A stretch of DNA of 60,116 bases from Streptococcus pseudopneumoniae (GTDB lineage Bacteria; Bacillota; Bacilli; Lactobacillales; Streptococcaceae). The position numbers and the translations under genes were made by a program. Each line of letters starts with the position of its first letter. Within the stretch, counting starts at the first letter, position 1. The stretch is from contig NZ_JUQX01000051.1 of assembly GCF_001074565.1 (NCBI RefSeq), positions 1 to 60,116 on the forward strand. The letters run 5' to 3'. Below, piece after piece: positions 26,401 to 33,734 of this stretch. The notes under the pieces are model-generated. The model made no database searches and was not told the origin of the DNA. It worked only from the letters and a program-made list of their open reading frames with translations.

Positions 26401-26474
26401 ATGACAGAGGCCACACCTACAGTCAACTTCCGAATGCTAAATGTTTGCCCTTTTTCAAAAAGGTATCGATTCAT
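20451..26474 (-). CDS. Wall-anchored fusion of a V8/trypsin-like protease and a GH29 alpha-L-fucosidase
   Basis: A 2007-residue surface protein. In order: YSIRK-type signal peptide (FSIRKLTVG, 1-38); acidic linker; chymotrypsin-fold serine protease (about 145-400) with H198 (TVAHNF), D263 (KNDLALV) and S354 (GLSGGG); a wall-binding-like repeat (409-450); two MucBP-like domains (456-620); GH29 fucosidase (650-985) with HHDGF (718-722) and likely nucleophile D812 (VWMDGARG); an F5/8 type C domain (about 966-1090); two related beta-sandwich modules (1097-1220, 1343-1480) around a Calx-beta domain (1225-1320); a helical segment; a Pro-rich QPEKPA-type repeat (about 1675-1834); a G5-like domain (1848-1925); and LPATGE plus membrane anchor. 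It should be sortase-linked to the wall and act on host glycoproteins. A protease joined to a fucosidase is unusual. Both active sites look intact. Confidence 0.9.
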   Translation of the reverse strand: MNRYLFEKGQTFSIRKLTVGVASVIVGLAFFASGTVRADETSPTATSNLDQQIEQVADIEEAKTEPVKEEGRVETEKQETPVADTNSADLLPEEIQDRAYPDTPVKELDTTTIVDKKASPKVETKSILKDKEEAPKETENGNRAIIKGGEDLKHINYEGQPATAATMVYSTYNAGEQRYLVSGSGIFVAPNLILTVAHNFLEANKETGEGHIRGGKSAQFYYNVGSNSEKKNSLPSSGTTVLFREKDIHFWNKKEFGKGYKNDLALVEAPIPLPIASPNKAATFAPLADHKTHQPGEAISTIGYPTDSSSKELKQPILAGQLYKADGTIRSVESYDDKGTTGITYQTTSVSGLSGGGIVDSQGKVLGVHQHGTVDNGVPEKDRFGGGLVLSPEQLKWVKDMIAKYGVKGWYQGDNGNRYYFTDEGRMLRNETTVIGSNEYSFNQDGIASLIKGVEYGRVVIQHEDEEGNPVKDNDTFIEQTAVDSPFDYNFKKEIEKTDFYQKNKDKYEIVSIDGVAVNKQLKDTWDEDHNVVSKAPAGTRVIKVVYKVNKGSFKVYYRQKGTTTELAEATVDNNEGQEYDVSFVNTFHAKDIAGYRPVKASLEARIQQKGVNEVVFEYEPVADTANPMTPTPPVAHPEDKETEIGNHGPLPSKAQLDYHKEELAAFIHYGMNTYTNSEWGNGKEDPRYFNPTNLDTDQWIRTLKETGFKRTIMVVKHHDGFVAYPSKYTNHTVAASPWKDGKGDLLEEVSKSASKYDMNMGVYLSPWDANHPKYHVATEKEYNQYYLNQLKEILGNPKYGNKGKFIEVWMDGARGSGAQKVTYTFDEWFKYIKEAEGDIAIFSAQPTSVRWIGNERGIAGDPVWHKVKRANITDDVKNEYLNHGDPDGDMYSVGEADVSIRSGWFYHDNQQPKSLKELMDIYFKSVGRGTPLLLNIPPNKEGKFADADVARLKEFKATLDQMYATDFAKGATVTASSTRQNHLYKESHLTDGKDDTSWALSNDATTGSFTVDLGQKRRFDVVELKEDIAKGQRISGFKIEVEINGRWVTYGEGSTVGYRRLVQGKPVEAQKIRVTITGAQATPILTNFSVYKTPSSIEKTDGYPLGLEYHSNTTADTAGTTWYNESEGVRGTSMWTNQKDAKVSYTFTGTKAYVVSTVDPGHGEMSVYVDGQKVADVQTKNTSRKRSQKVFETGDLAPGQHTITLVNKTGEPIATEGIYTLNNDSKGMFELESTNYEVEKGKPVTVKIKRVGGSKGAATVRFITEPGTGVHGKVYQDTTQDVTFEDGETEKTVTIPTIDFTEQADSIFDFKAKLTSVSDGALLGFATDATIQVMKAELLIKDQTSYDDQASQLDYSPGWHHETNSADKYQKTESWASFGRLTDEQKKKTTVTAYFYGTGLDIKGYVDPNHGIYKVFLDGKEVPYQEGMGNASTIDGKKYFSGHAAQRQGNQTLVSLKGLDENLHAVTLQLDPDRNDLSRNIGIQVDQFITRGEGSELYSKADIIQSISKWKDDLSNFDPAGLKNTATARQAFQANLEKLRNQLSTEAVDVQEVMLTVSALQDILSKDENYQRGQEEPSPDQPEQPEEPEKPDQPEQPAEPKQPEIEYDKAMDSLTKAIEKKVAELGSNNEAKKKLVEIADQAIAAIQEAKTQEAVNKALETALEQISKLEATEPEKPAQPEKPAQPETPVQPEKPAQPEKPAQPEKPVQPEKPAQPETPAQPETPAQPEQPAQPETPAQPEQPAQPEKPAQPEQPAQPETPTQPETPAQPETPTQPEKPAQPEKPAQPEKPAQPENPTQPEKPAEPEKPAQPEKPAQPENPVQPETPAQPEKPITSSSPEEGVKDLVFTLPSLEIVNKVVPFKTIRRENAQLDKGKEQVLSEGKDGLLVEYVEVDGDNRKVLQTETTPAQDRVIEVGSKQSSVGTEAPPVVTLPEYVVPRETEKPAPVVTDNSPAKDEKAPVATTVKEDKEKQLPATGEQEATAFLFLAAITSILSLLIFQKNFKD
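20972..21452 (-). repeat. Pro-rich in-frame tandem repeat in the protease-fucosidase
   Basis: About 26 near-identical 18-bp units encode QPEKPA, QPETPA or QPEQPA. This wall-spanning segment probably varies in length between strains by slippage or recombination. It also creates long but meaningless frames on the plus strand. Confidence 0.9.
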
Positions 26475-26764
26475 AATATACTCCTAGTTTTTAGAAAGGC
26501 AGTCAGCTACTGCCCGAGCCCAAGCTTGACTTGGTTGCATCTTTATTTTACGATAGATCAATTCTCTGATAATTTGTAAGCCTCTTACCTCCCTAATTAT
26601 AAAGCGCTTTCATTTTAAGATAAAAAAATTTAAAAGGCCATTTCTCCCTTAAAATGACTAAAAGTTTTTAATATAACAAATATACTAAATTAATGAAAGA
26701 ATTGCAATAGCAAAAAGCAAAAAAATAAATATAAATTAAAGAAAATCAGTTACTTTTTAAAGAA
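26475..26764 (-). promoter_or_regulatory. Promoter and leader of the protease-fucosidase gene, with cre site
   Basis: On the minus strand TATAAT lies at 26596-26601. A cre-like site (AAAGCGCTTTCA core, 26599-26612) overlaps it, placing CcpA where it would block RNA polymerase. The leader is about 115 bases and holds a small hairpin (GGCAGT/ACTGCC, 26501-26517). The initial transcribed bases GGGAGGTAA (26585-26593) are shared with the GH95 gene. No gene lies in this gap. Confidence 0.65.
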
Positions 26765-26810
26765 AAAACGCATCCTTTCAAGGCTCAAACTAAATGAAAG
26801 GATGCGTTTT
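26765..26810. terminator. Bidirectional-type terminator after the peroxidase operon
   Basis: A 16-bp perfect stem (AAAACGCATCCTTTCA at 26765-26780 and its complement at 26795-26810) with A and T runs on both sides. It ends the leftward operon whose last gene stops at 26820. Confidence 0.9.
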
Positions 26811-26819
26811 AAAAAGAAA

Positions 26820-27296
26820 TCAGAGTAATTTTTGAATAAACTCTTGGATGGTTTTGGGGTCTGTTTTGGAAGAGAAGCGCTCAAGGACTTGCCCATCTCG
26901 GCCAATGAGAAACTTAGCAAAATTCCATTCGATTCGTTTTCCTAGCGGGCCAGACTTCTGGTCTTTTAGCCAAACATAAAGAGGATCTGCCTCCTTGCCG
27001 TTGACCTTGATCTTGGCAAAACGAGGAAAAGTTGTCTGATAGTGTAGGCTGCAGAAGCTATTGATTTCCTCTGCGCTGCCGGGTGCTTGTCCCATAAATT
27101 GATTGCAAGGGAAATCTAGGATTTCAAAGCCCTGATCTTGATAGCGTTCATAGAGTTCTTGAAGTCCCTGGTACTGGGGCGTTAAACCACATCCAGTAGC
27201 AGTGTTGACAATCAAGAGAACCTTCCCTCGGTAGCTTTTAAGTGATGTTTCTTGATCATCTTGGTTCAAGACTGAGAAATCGTATAATGAGGTCAT
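26820..27296 (-). CDS. gpo: Glutathione peroxidase-family thiol peroxidase
   Basis: A 158-residue cytosolic peroxidase that reduces hydrogen peroxide or lipid peroxides. The catalytic cysteine C36 lies in NTATGCGLTPQY. The glutamine in FPCNQFMGQ and the WNF motif complete the usual site. With cysteine in place of selenocysteine and no multimer loop, it probably uses thioredoxin. It is the last gene of a leftward operon and overlaps the preceding membrane-protein gene by ATGA. That suits mitis-group streptococci, which make large amounts of hydrogen peroxide. Confidence 0.93.
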   Translation of the reverse strand: MTSLYDFSVLNQDDQETSLKSYRGKVLLIVNTATGCGLTPQYQGLQELYERYQDQGFEILDFPCNQFMGQAPGSAEEINSFCSLHYQTTFPRFAKIKVNGKEADPLYVWLKDQKSGPLGKRIEWNFAKFLIGRDGQVLERFSSKTDPKTIQEFIQKLL

Positions 27297-27871
27297 TGAT
27301 TTATTTTCTCCTTAGGATTGCGATTGTTAGGAGTTTTTTCCTCCTGTAGTGGTAGAAATGCATTAACCATAGTTCCGAAGATAGCAGCAATACTCAAACC
27401 AAATACCAGTAAAGGGATGAGGATATCTGTTTGAAAAAGTTTTTCTAAAAAAATAGAAAGAGGAATTTGTTGGACATAGAGTTTATGGAAACATAGCAAA
27501 GTAAATAAACCAATTAGAATACCGAAAAATACACCCCAACTACGAAGGTTGATTTGGCTTTTGCTGTAGCTTTTATGATGGATTTCGGACGGGTCATCCT
27601 TGTCCAAATGTAAGTCGCGAACTGCTAGTCTCGCCCTAGATGAGAGGACGAAGATAAGTCCAAAATAGAGGTAGGGCATGGCATCTCGCACCAACTCTAT
27701 GAAGCGTCCAAATAGGAGATAGAACAGGAAGAGTAGGAGAGAGGAGTAAACGATTTGGATCAAGGCACGGGCACCTGCCCTGTAGATTATCTCTTGGCGG
27801 CATTCATCAAAGGGGCCTTGTATGTGAAAGAATAGTTTGAGTAAGCGAGTGGTGAAATCTTCTTTTTTCAT
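27293..27871 (-). CDS. DUF3278-like membrane protein (second paralogue)
   Basis: A 192-residue protein with four predicted membrane helices (about 38-52, 58-75, 110-128 and 150-170) and an N-terminal IQGPFDECRQE motif. The same motif pattern, G-P-x-D-E, opens the protein encoded at 28230-28772, so the two are paralogues. It lies 12 bp after the 111-residue gene in a leftward operon headed by an XRE regulator. Function is unknown; such operons often concern membrane stress. Confidence 0.7.
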   Translation of the reverse strand: MKKEDFTTRLLKLFFHIQGPFDECRQEIIYRAGARALIQIVYSSLLLFLFYLLFGRFIELVRDAMPYLYFGLIFVLSSRARLAVRDLHLDKDDPSEIHHKSYSKSQINLRSWGVFFGILIGLFTLLCFHKLYVQQIPLSIFLEKLFQTDILIPLLVFGLSIAAIFGTMVNAFLPLQEEKTPNNRNPKEKINQ

Positions 27872-27883
27872 GGGAGTAATCTC

Positions 27884-28219
27884 CTAAATCAACTGATTTT
27901 GATGTACTTCTTTCACTACTTGATAAAAGTTATAGAAGTAGACCAAACTTGAAATGATGGTTACGGCTAGGAATATTGGTAATTTCCATTGGGTGGGGTT
28001 GGTTAAAAGCTGTGGCAAGGATATGAGGAGAAAGAAGAGGGCGGCGTTGAGGCTAGGTATCCGTTTTGATTGGATTTTTTTCAGTCCTTTATTGAGCGCA
28101 GGAAGAAAGAGGAGTAAGAGTATTAAAACTGTATGAGATATAGCTCCTGAAACAAGGGCGAAGGAAAGGAAAATACTGATAAAAACATGACTGATCAGTA
28201 GTCTAGCTAGTGATTTCAT
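27884..28219 (-). CDS. Small membrane protein of the XRE-DUF3278 operon
   Basis: A 111-residue protein with about four hydrophobic helices and a basic loop (NKGLKKIQSKRIPS) between the second and third. No known domain is recognised. It sits 10 bp downstream of the first DUF3278-like gene and 12 bp upstream of the second, so it is almost certainly co-transcribed. It may form a membrane complex with them. Confidence 0.65.
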   Translation of the reverse strand: MKSLARLLISHVFISIFLSFALVSGAISHTVLILLLLFLPALNKGLKKIQSKRIPSLNAALFFLLISLPQLLTNPTQWKLPIFLAVTIISSLVYFYNFYQVVKEVHQNQLI

Positions 28220-28229
28220 AAGGCACCTC

Positions 28230-28772
28230 CTAGTCGTCTTCTTGGTCTTTCTTGGCTTTTCGAATGCGAAGAGAGACGATAATTTGTATGGTAAATCCGA
28301 AGAAAAGGGTAGCTAGGATAGTTGATACAAAATGCCCTGTATTTAAAAGAGAACCAAGATAATCCTTGCTATCATCTGTGAGAGTATTAAGAAATGGTAT
28401 TCCAAAGAACATACCTAGCCCATAGATCAGGCCCGCTTTTAGACCCGGAAAATGTAGCTGTTTGCTTTCTTTATGGCTCAGCATTTCGGGGTCAATAGCT
28501 GTGATGCCCGTTTTCTTGGTTTGAGAGACCACATAGAGGGCAGCTATCATCGAAATACCAAACACTACGAGAGGATAACCGATAGCGACAATTTGCGGGT
28601 ATTTATAAGCAAGGACAAAGGGGATGAGGTTGCCAAATATCATCAGATAAAAGAGAACGATAAAGACTTGATTCCCGATACGATCGGCCTCGCGACGTTT
28701 GTGTTCGTCAAGGGGACCAGAAATGCCGTATGTGCGTTTGATCAGTTTTTCAGTGAGAGTTTCTTTTTTCAT
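28230..28772 (-). CDS. DUF3278-like membrane protein (first paralogue)
   Basis: A 180-residue protein with an N-terminal YGISGPLDEHKRRE motif and four predicted membrane helices (about 33-54, 57-80, 110-130 and 143-168). It is encoded 15 bp after the 64-residue XRE regulator. XRE regulators of this short type plus DUF3278 proteins form recurring pairs in streptococci. The biological role is not known. Confidence 0.7.
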   Translation of the reverse strand: MKKETLTEKLIKRTYGISGPLDEHKRREADRIGNQVFIVLFYLMIFGNLIPFVLAYKYPQIVAIGYPLVVFGISMIAALYVVSQTKKTGITAIDPEMLSHKESKQLHFPGLKAGLIYGLGMFFGIPFLNTLTDDSKDYLGSLLNTGHFVSTILATLFFGFTIQIIVSLRIRKAKKDQEDD

Positions 28773-28787
28773 TTGTTTGCTCCTTTT

Positions 28788-28982
28788 CTAAAAATCGTCT
28801 TCCCAAAAGAGACTGTTGAGATCAGTTTGGAGGCTACGGGCGAGATTGAGGCAGAGCTCCAGAGTTGGATTGTACTTGTCATTTTCAATCATGTTGATGG
28901 TCTGTCTCGAGACACCGATATCTTTGGCGAGCTCGAGCTGGGAAATGCCCAGTTCCTTACGGAATTCTTTCACACGATTCAT
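28788..28982 (-). CDS. Short XRE-family transcriptional regulator
   Basis: A 64-residue protein that is almost entirely a helix-turn-helix (GISQLELAKDIGVSRQTINM, about 11-30), like the YozG or Cro-type stand-alone regulators. It heads a leftward operon of three membrane proteins and a peroxidase. The promoter just upstream is flanked by dyad repeats, which suggests that it represses its own operon. AAGGAG lies before the start. Confidence 0.88.
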   Translation of the reverse strand: MNRVKEFRKELGISQLELAKDIGVSRQTINMIENDKYNPTLELCLNLARSLQTDLNSLFWEDDF

Positions 28983-28997
28983 AGGGTCTCCTTTCTG

Positions 28998-29064
28998 ATA
29001 TGTCGTATATATTTGACTACATTATATTCTTTTGGGGATAAGATATCAAGTATATATGACATAT
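28998..29064 (-). promoter_or_regulatory. Promoter and dyad operator of the XRE operon
   Basis: On the minus strand TTGATA (29044-29049) and TATAAT (29021-29026) are 17 bp apart. Two inverted half-sites bracket this promoter: ATATGTCGTATATAT at 28998-29012 and TATATATGACATAT at 29051-29064. Binding of a dimer or tetramer to both could shut the promoter. Confidence 0.75.
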
Positions 29065-29126
29065 TTTTGAGAATTATTTTCGAAGAAACTTAGCCTTGTC
29101 TGACAAGTGCAAGCTGGTCAGATTTG

Positions 29127-29135
29127 TGGTAAAAT
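29127..29135 (+). promoter_or_regulatory. Extended -10 immediately before rsmH
   Basis: TGGTAAAAT ends ten bases before the rsmH ATG at 29145, so transcription from it would start within a few bases of the start codon and give a nearly leaderless message. No good -35 is seen. Confidence 0.5.
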
Positions 29136-29144
29136 AGATAGGAT

Positions 29145-30095
29145 ATGACAAAAGAATTTCATCATGTAACGGTCTTGCTTCATGAAACGATTGATATGCT
29201 TGACGTAAAACCTGACGGTATCTACGTTGATGCGACTTTGGGTGGAGCAGGCCATAGCGAATATTTATTAAGTAAATTGAGCGAAAAAGGGCATCTCTAT
29301 GCCTTTGACCAGGACCAGAATGCCATTGACAATGCGCAAAAACGGTTGGCACCCTATATCGAAAAGGGGATGGTAACCTTTATCAAGGATAACTTCCGTC
29401 ATTTGCAGGCACGTTTGCAGGAGGCTGGTGTCCAGGAAATTGATGGAATTTGTTATGACTTGGGAGTGTCCAGTCCTCAGCTGGATCAGCGTGAGCGTGG
29501 TTTTTCTTATAAAAAAGATGCCCCACTGGATATGCGCATGAATCAGGATGCTAGTCTGACGGCCTATGAGGTGGTCAATCATTATGACTATCATGACTTG
29601 GTCCGTATCTTTTTCAAGTATGGTGAGGATAAGTTTTCTAAACAGATTGCCCGTAAGATTGAGCAAGCGCGTGAGGTGAAACCAATCGAGACAACGACGG
29701 AGTTGGCAGAGATTATCAAGTCTGCCAAGCCTGCCAAGGAACTCAAGAAAAAGGGGCACCCTGCCAAGCAGATTTTCCAGGCTATCCGAATCGAAGTCAA
29801 TGACGAGCTTGGGGCGGCTGATGAGTCTATCCAGCAGGCCATGGACATGCTGGCTCTGGATGGTAGAATATCGGTCATTACCTTCCATTCGCTGGAAGAC
29901 CGCTTGACCAAACAGTTGTTTAAGGAAGCGTCAACAGTGGAAGTTCCCAAAGGCTTGCCCTTCATTCCAGACGATCTTAAGCCTAAGATGGAATTGGTAT
30001 CCCGTAAGCCAATCTTGCCAAGTGCTGAAGAGCTAGAAGCCAACAACCGTTCGCATTCAGCCAAGTTGCGCGTGGCTAGAAAAATTCACAAGTAA
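29145..30095 (+). CDS. rsmH: 16S rRNA (cytosine-1402 N4) methyltransferase
   Basis: A 316-residue methyltransferase (formerly MraW), the usual length. The SAM-binding stretch [15 protein letters not shown] follows the HVTVLLHET start, and [12 protein letters not shown] is a family signature. It methylates C1402 in the ribosomal P-site. It opens the division and cell-wall block with ftsL, pbp2x and mraY in the conserved order, only ten bases before ftsL. A frameless, intact gene with ordinary chromosomal base use. Confidence 0.97.
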   Translation: MTKEFHHVTVLLHETIDMLDVKPDGIYVDATLGGAGHSEYLLSKLSEKGHLYAFDQDQNAIDNAQKRLAPYIEKGMVTFIKDNFRHLQARLQEAGVQEIDGICYDLGVSSPQLDQRERGFSYKKDAPLDMRMNQDASLTAYEVVNHYDYHDLVRIFFKYGEDKFSKQIARKIEQAREVKPIETTTELAEIIKSAKPAKELKKKGHPAKQIFQAIRIEVNDELGAADESIQQAMDMLALDGRISVITFHSLEDRLTKQLFKEASTVEVPKGLPFIPDDLKPKMELVSRKPILPSAEELEANNRSHSAKLRVARKIHK

Positions 30096-30105
30096 GAGGA
30101 AAAAC

Positions 30106-30423
30106 ATGGCAGAAAGAATCGAAAAAACAAGCCAGTTATTGCAATCGAAGTTTAAGGGTTTTTCACGTGTGGAAAAGGCCTTCTATGTTTCGATTGCTGC
30201 AACAATGATTATCCTGGCAATTAGCGTTGTGTTTATGCAAACCAAGCTATTACAAGTTCAGAATGAATTAACTAAGGTCAATGCTCAAATCGAGGAAAAG
30301 AAAACAGAGCTCGACGATGCCAAGCAAGAGGTCAATGAATTGATTCGTTCAGAACGTTTGAAAGAAATTGCAAACTCCAAGGATTTGCAGCTGAATAATG
30401 AAAATATCCGAGCGGCGGAGTAA
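30106..30423 (+). CDS. ftsL: Cell division protein FtsL
   Basis: A 105-residue bitopic membrane protein. A short cytoplasmic N-terminus is followed by one membrane helix (about 27-47, FYVSIAATMIILAISVVFM) and an extracellular leucine-zipper-like coiled coil (50-95). FtsL joins DivIC and DivIB at the septum and helps activate the FtsW and PBP2x pair. It lies between rsmH and pbp2x with very short gaps. Confidence 0.95.
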   Translation: MAERIEKTSQLLQSKFKGFSRVEKAFYVSIAATMIILAISVVFMQTKLLQVQNELTKVNAQIEEKKTELDDAKQEVNELIRSERLKEIANSKDLQLNNENIRAAE

Positions 30424-30426
30424 GAT

Positions 30427-32682
30427 ATGAAACAGTGGAAAGAAAAAATCATCCGTTATGCCGTTCGTAACCGTAAGTCTCCAGAAGAAAATCGTCGAAG
30501 AGTAGGGAAAAGCCTGAGTTTATTGGCTGTCATACTCTTCGCTGTCTTTTTGGTCAACTTTGCGGTCATTATCGGAACGGGTAAAAAATTTGGTAAGGAC
30601 TTGGTTCAAGAAGCAAACAAGGTCCATCAAACAACCAAGACGATTCCTGCAAAACGGGGAACCATCTACGATCGTAATGGAACGCCTATTGCTGAGGATG
30701 CGACTTCGTATAATATCTATGCCGTTATTGACAAGACCTACAAGTCAGCAACAGGCAAAATTCTCTATGTAGAGGATTCTCAATTTAATAAGGTAGCTGA
30801 AATTTTCCATAAGTATCTGGATATGGAAGAGTCCTATGTCAAAGAACAACTTTCTCAACCAGATCTGAAACAGGTATCTTTTGGTACCAAGGGAAATGGG
30901 ATCACCTATGCCAATATGATGGCTATTAAAAATGACCTCAAAACTGCTGGTGTTGAGGGAGTTGACTTTACAACTAGCCCTAACCGCAGTTATCCCAATG
31001 GACAGTTTGCTTCTTCCTTTATCGGTTTAGCGCAACTCCATGAAAATGAGGATGGCACCAAACGTTTGATTGGGACATCTGGATTGGAGAGTTCTTTAAA
31101 TAACATTCTCGCAGGTACAGATGGGATCATTACCTATGAGAAGGATCGTCTGGGAAATATTGTTCCGGGTACAGATCAAGCTTCTCAACAAACGGTAGAT
31201 GGAAAGGATGTCTACACAACCCTTTCTAGTCCCTTACAATCCTTTATGGAAACCCAGATGGATGTCTTTCAGGAAAAGGTAAAAGGCAAGTATATGACGG
31301 CTACCTTGGTCAGCGCTAAGACAGGGGAAATCCTGGCTACAACTCAACGGCCAACCTTCAATGCCGATACCAAGGATGGCATCACAAAAGACTTTGTCTG
31401 GCGTGATATCCTCTATCAAAGTAACTATGAGCCAGGATCGACCATGAAGGTGATGATGTTGGCCTCAGCCATTGATAACAATACCTTCCCTGGTGGCGAA
31501 TACTTTAACAGTAGTGAATTGAAAATAGCTGATGCGACCATTCGAGACTGGGACGTCAATGCAGGGTTGACTAGTGGTGGCACCATGACCTTCTCCCAAG
31601 GTTTTGCCCACTCAACTAATATCGGAATGACCTTGCTTGAGCAAAAGATGGGAGATGCAACTTGGCTGGACTACCTCAACCGTTTTAAGTTTGGGGTACC
31701 GACCCGTTTTGGTTTGACAGATGAGTACACAGGTCAATTACCTGCTGATAACATTGTCGATATTGCCATGAGCTCATTTGGACAAGGGATCTCTGTTACC
31801 CAGACCCAGATGCTTCGTGCTTTTACAGCCATTGCCAATGATGGGGTTATGTTGGAGCCGAAATTTATCAGTTCCCTATATGATCCAAATGACCAGTCTG
31901 TCCGTAAGTCTCAAAAGGAAATCGTCGGAAATCCTGTGTCAAAAGCGGCAGCATCCTCTACTCGAGACCACATGGTCATGGTTGGAACAGATCCTGTCTA
32001 CGGTATCATGTACAACCATAGCACAGGAAAAGCAACTGTCAATGTTCCAGGTCAGAATGTCGCCCTGAAATCAGGGACTGCTCAGATTGCCGATGAGAAA
32101 AATGGAGGTTACCTGACAGGTGAAACCAACTATATTTTCTCTGTTGTGTCGATGCATCCTGCAGAAAATCCTGACTTTATCCTCTATGTGACGGTGCAAC
32201 AGCCAGAGCATTATTCAGGTATTCAGCTTGGGGAGTTTGCCAATCCAATCCTTGAGCGAGCTTCTGCCATGAAAGAATCCCTCAATCTTCAGTCAACTGC
32301 CAAGAGCTTGGATCAGGTCAGCAAGACAACAAGCTATGCTATGCCAGCTACCAAAGACTTTACCCCAGGTGACCTAGCAGAGGAATTGCGTCGTAACCTT
32401 GTCCAACCAATCGTTATCGGAACAGGAATCAAGATCAAGGATCTCTCGGTTTCTGAAGGAGATAATTTGGAAGCCAATCAGCAGATTTTGATCCTGTCTG
32501 ATAAGGTCGAAGAAATGCCTGATATGTATGGCTGGACAGATGAAAATGTGCAAACATTTGCCAAATGGCTAAATATAGAAGTCGAGTGGGAAGGTAGTGG
32601 CAAAACGGTCAAGAAACAAAGTGTCCGTGCCAATACAGCCCTCAAAGACCTTAAAAAAATGAAAATAACTTTAGGAGATTAA
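30427..32682 (+). CDS. pbpX: Penicillin-binding protein 2x
   Basis: A 751-residue class B PBP, the septal transpeptidase and a main beta-lactam target. One N-terminal membrane helix (about 30-50) precedes a dimerisation domain, the transpeptidase domain and two PASTA domains (about 635-751). The active motifs are S338-T-M-K, S396-T-N and K548-S-G-T, one residue later than in pneumococcal R6. The T after the active serine, a classic resistance site, is unchanged. The SxN motif reads STN instead of the usual SSN. PBP2x genes in this group are often mosaic, so alleles from relatives may be present. Susceptibility cannot be judged from this reading. Confidence 0.97.
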   Translation: MKQWKEKIIRYAVRNRKSPEENRRRVGKSLSLLAVILFAVFLVNFAVIIGTGKKFGKDLVQEANKVHQTTKTIPAKRGTIYDRNGTPIAEDATSYNIYAVIDKTYKSATGKILYVEDSQFNKVAEIFHKYLDMEESYVKEQLSQPDLKQVSFGTKGNGITYANMMAIKNDLKTAGVEGVDFTTSPNRSYPNGQFASSFIGLAQLHENEDGTKRLIGTSGLESSLNNILAGTDGIITYEKDRLGNIVPGTDQASQQTVDGKDVYTTLSSPLQSFMETQMDVFQEKVKGKYMTATLVSAKTGEILATTQRPTFNADTKDGITKDFVWRDILYQSNYEPGSTMKVMMLASAIDNNTFPGGEYFNSSELKIADATIRDWDVNAGLTSGGTMTFSQGFAHSTNIGMTLLEQKMGDATWLDYLNRFKFGVPTRFGLTDEYTGQLPADNIVDIAMSSFGQGISVTQTQMLRAFTAIANDGVMLEPKFISSLYDPNDQSVRKSQKEIVGNPVSKAAASSTRDHMVMVGTDPVYGIMYNHSTGKATVNVPGQNVALKSGTAQIADEKNGGYLTGETNYIFSVVSMHPAENPDFILYVTVQQPEHYSGIQLGEFANPILERASAMKESLNLQSTAKSLDQVSKTTSYAMPATKDFTPGDLAEELRRNLVQPIVIGTGIKIKDLSVSEGDNLEANQQILILSDKVEEMPDMYGWTDENVQTFAKWLNIEVEWEGSGKTVKKQSVRANTALKDLKKMKITLGD

Positions 32683-32683
32683 G

Positions 32684-33664
32684 ATGATTAGTTCCATTAG
32701 TGCTGGAGTTCTAGCCTTTCTATTGACCTTGATTGGCATTCCAGCCTTTATCCGATTTTATCAAAAAGCACAGATTACGGGTCAGCAGATGCACGAGGAT
32801 GTCAAGCAACACCAAGCTAAAGCTGGGACTCCAACCATGGGAGGTATTGTCTTCCTGATCGTTGCAGTTGTAGTGAGCTTCCTTGTCGCTCTCTTTACCC
32901 AACAATTGACCAACAATGTTGGCATGATTTTGTTTATCTTGGTTTTGTATGGTTTGGTAGGTTTTTTGGATGATTTCCTCAAGGTCTTTCGAAAGATCAA
33001 CGAAGGCTTAAATCCCAAGCAAAAACTTGCTCTCCAGCTCCTTGGAGGAGTGATTTTCTACCTCTTTTATGAGCGTGGTGGCGACATGCTTTCAGTCTTT
33101 GGCTACCAAGTTCATCTGGGAATTTTCTATATTTTCTTTGCCCTTTTCTGGCTAGTTGGCTTTTCAAATGCGGTGAATCTGACGGACGGGATCGACGGCT
33201 TAGCAAGTATTTCCGTGGTGATTAGCTTATCGGCCTACGGTGTGATTGCTTATATGCAAAATCAACTGGATATCCTTCTTGTGATTCTCGCTATGATTGG
33301 TGGTTTGCTAGGCTTCTTCGTCTTTAACCACAAGCCTGCTAAGGTTTTCATGGGAGATGTGGGTAGTTTGGCTTTAGGTGGGATGCTGGCAGCAATCTCT
33401 ATGGCCCTCCACCAAGAATGGACCCTTTTGCTGATTGGGATTATCTATGTCTTTGAGACAAGCTCTGTTATGATGCAGGTTACCTACTTCAAATTTAGTG
33501 GTGGGAAGCGTATTTTCCGTATGACGCCTGTCCATCACCATTTTGAACTTGGAGGATTCTCAGGCAAGGGCAATCCTTGGAGCGAGTGGAAGGTTGACTT
33601 CTTCTTTTGGGGAGTTGGACTTCTAGCCAGTCTCTTGACCCTAGCCTTTTTATACCTGCTGTAA
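32684..33664 (+). CDS. mraY: Phospho-N-acetylmuramoyl-pentapeptide transferase MraY
   Basis: A 326-residue polytopic membrane enzyme that moves phospho-MurNAc-pentapeptide to undecaprenyl phosphate, making lipid I. About ten membrane helices are seen. Family motifs include GTPTMGG (about 48-54), LDDFLKV with the catalytic aspartates, [10 protein letters not shown] and MTPVHHHFE. It starts one base after pbp2x and ends the block before a bidirectional terminator. Confidence 0.97.
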   Translation: MISSISAGVLAFLLTLIGIPAFIRFYQKAQITGQQMHEDVKQHQAKAGTPTMGGIVFLIVAVVVSFLVALFTQQLTNNVGMILFILVLYGLVGFLDDFLKVFRKINEGLNPKQKLALQLLGGVIFYLFYERGGDMLSVFGYQVHLGIFYIFFALFWLVGFSNAVNLTDGIDGLASISVVISLSAYGVIAYMQNQLDILLVILAMIGGLLGFFVFNHKPAKVFMGDVGSLALGGMLAAISMALHQEWTLLLIGIIYVFETSSVMMQVTYFKFSGGKRIFRMTPVHHHFELGGFSGKGNPWSEWKVDFFFWGVGLLASLLTLAFLYLL

Positions 33665-33686
33665 TAATAATCTTTGATTCAAAAAT

Positions 33687-33721
33687 AAAAACAGGATGAA
33701 GTTGTTCTTCATCCTGTTTTT
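33687..33721. terminator. Bidirectional terminator between mraY and the GH95 gene
   Basis: A 15-bp perfect stem (AAAAACAGGATGAAG and its complement) with a 5-base loop separates the two convergent genes; the A and T ends work for both strands. Confidence 0.92.
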
Positions 33722-33734
33722 GTGATGTTAAAAG

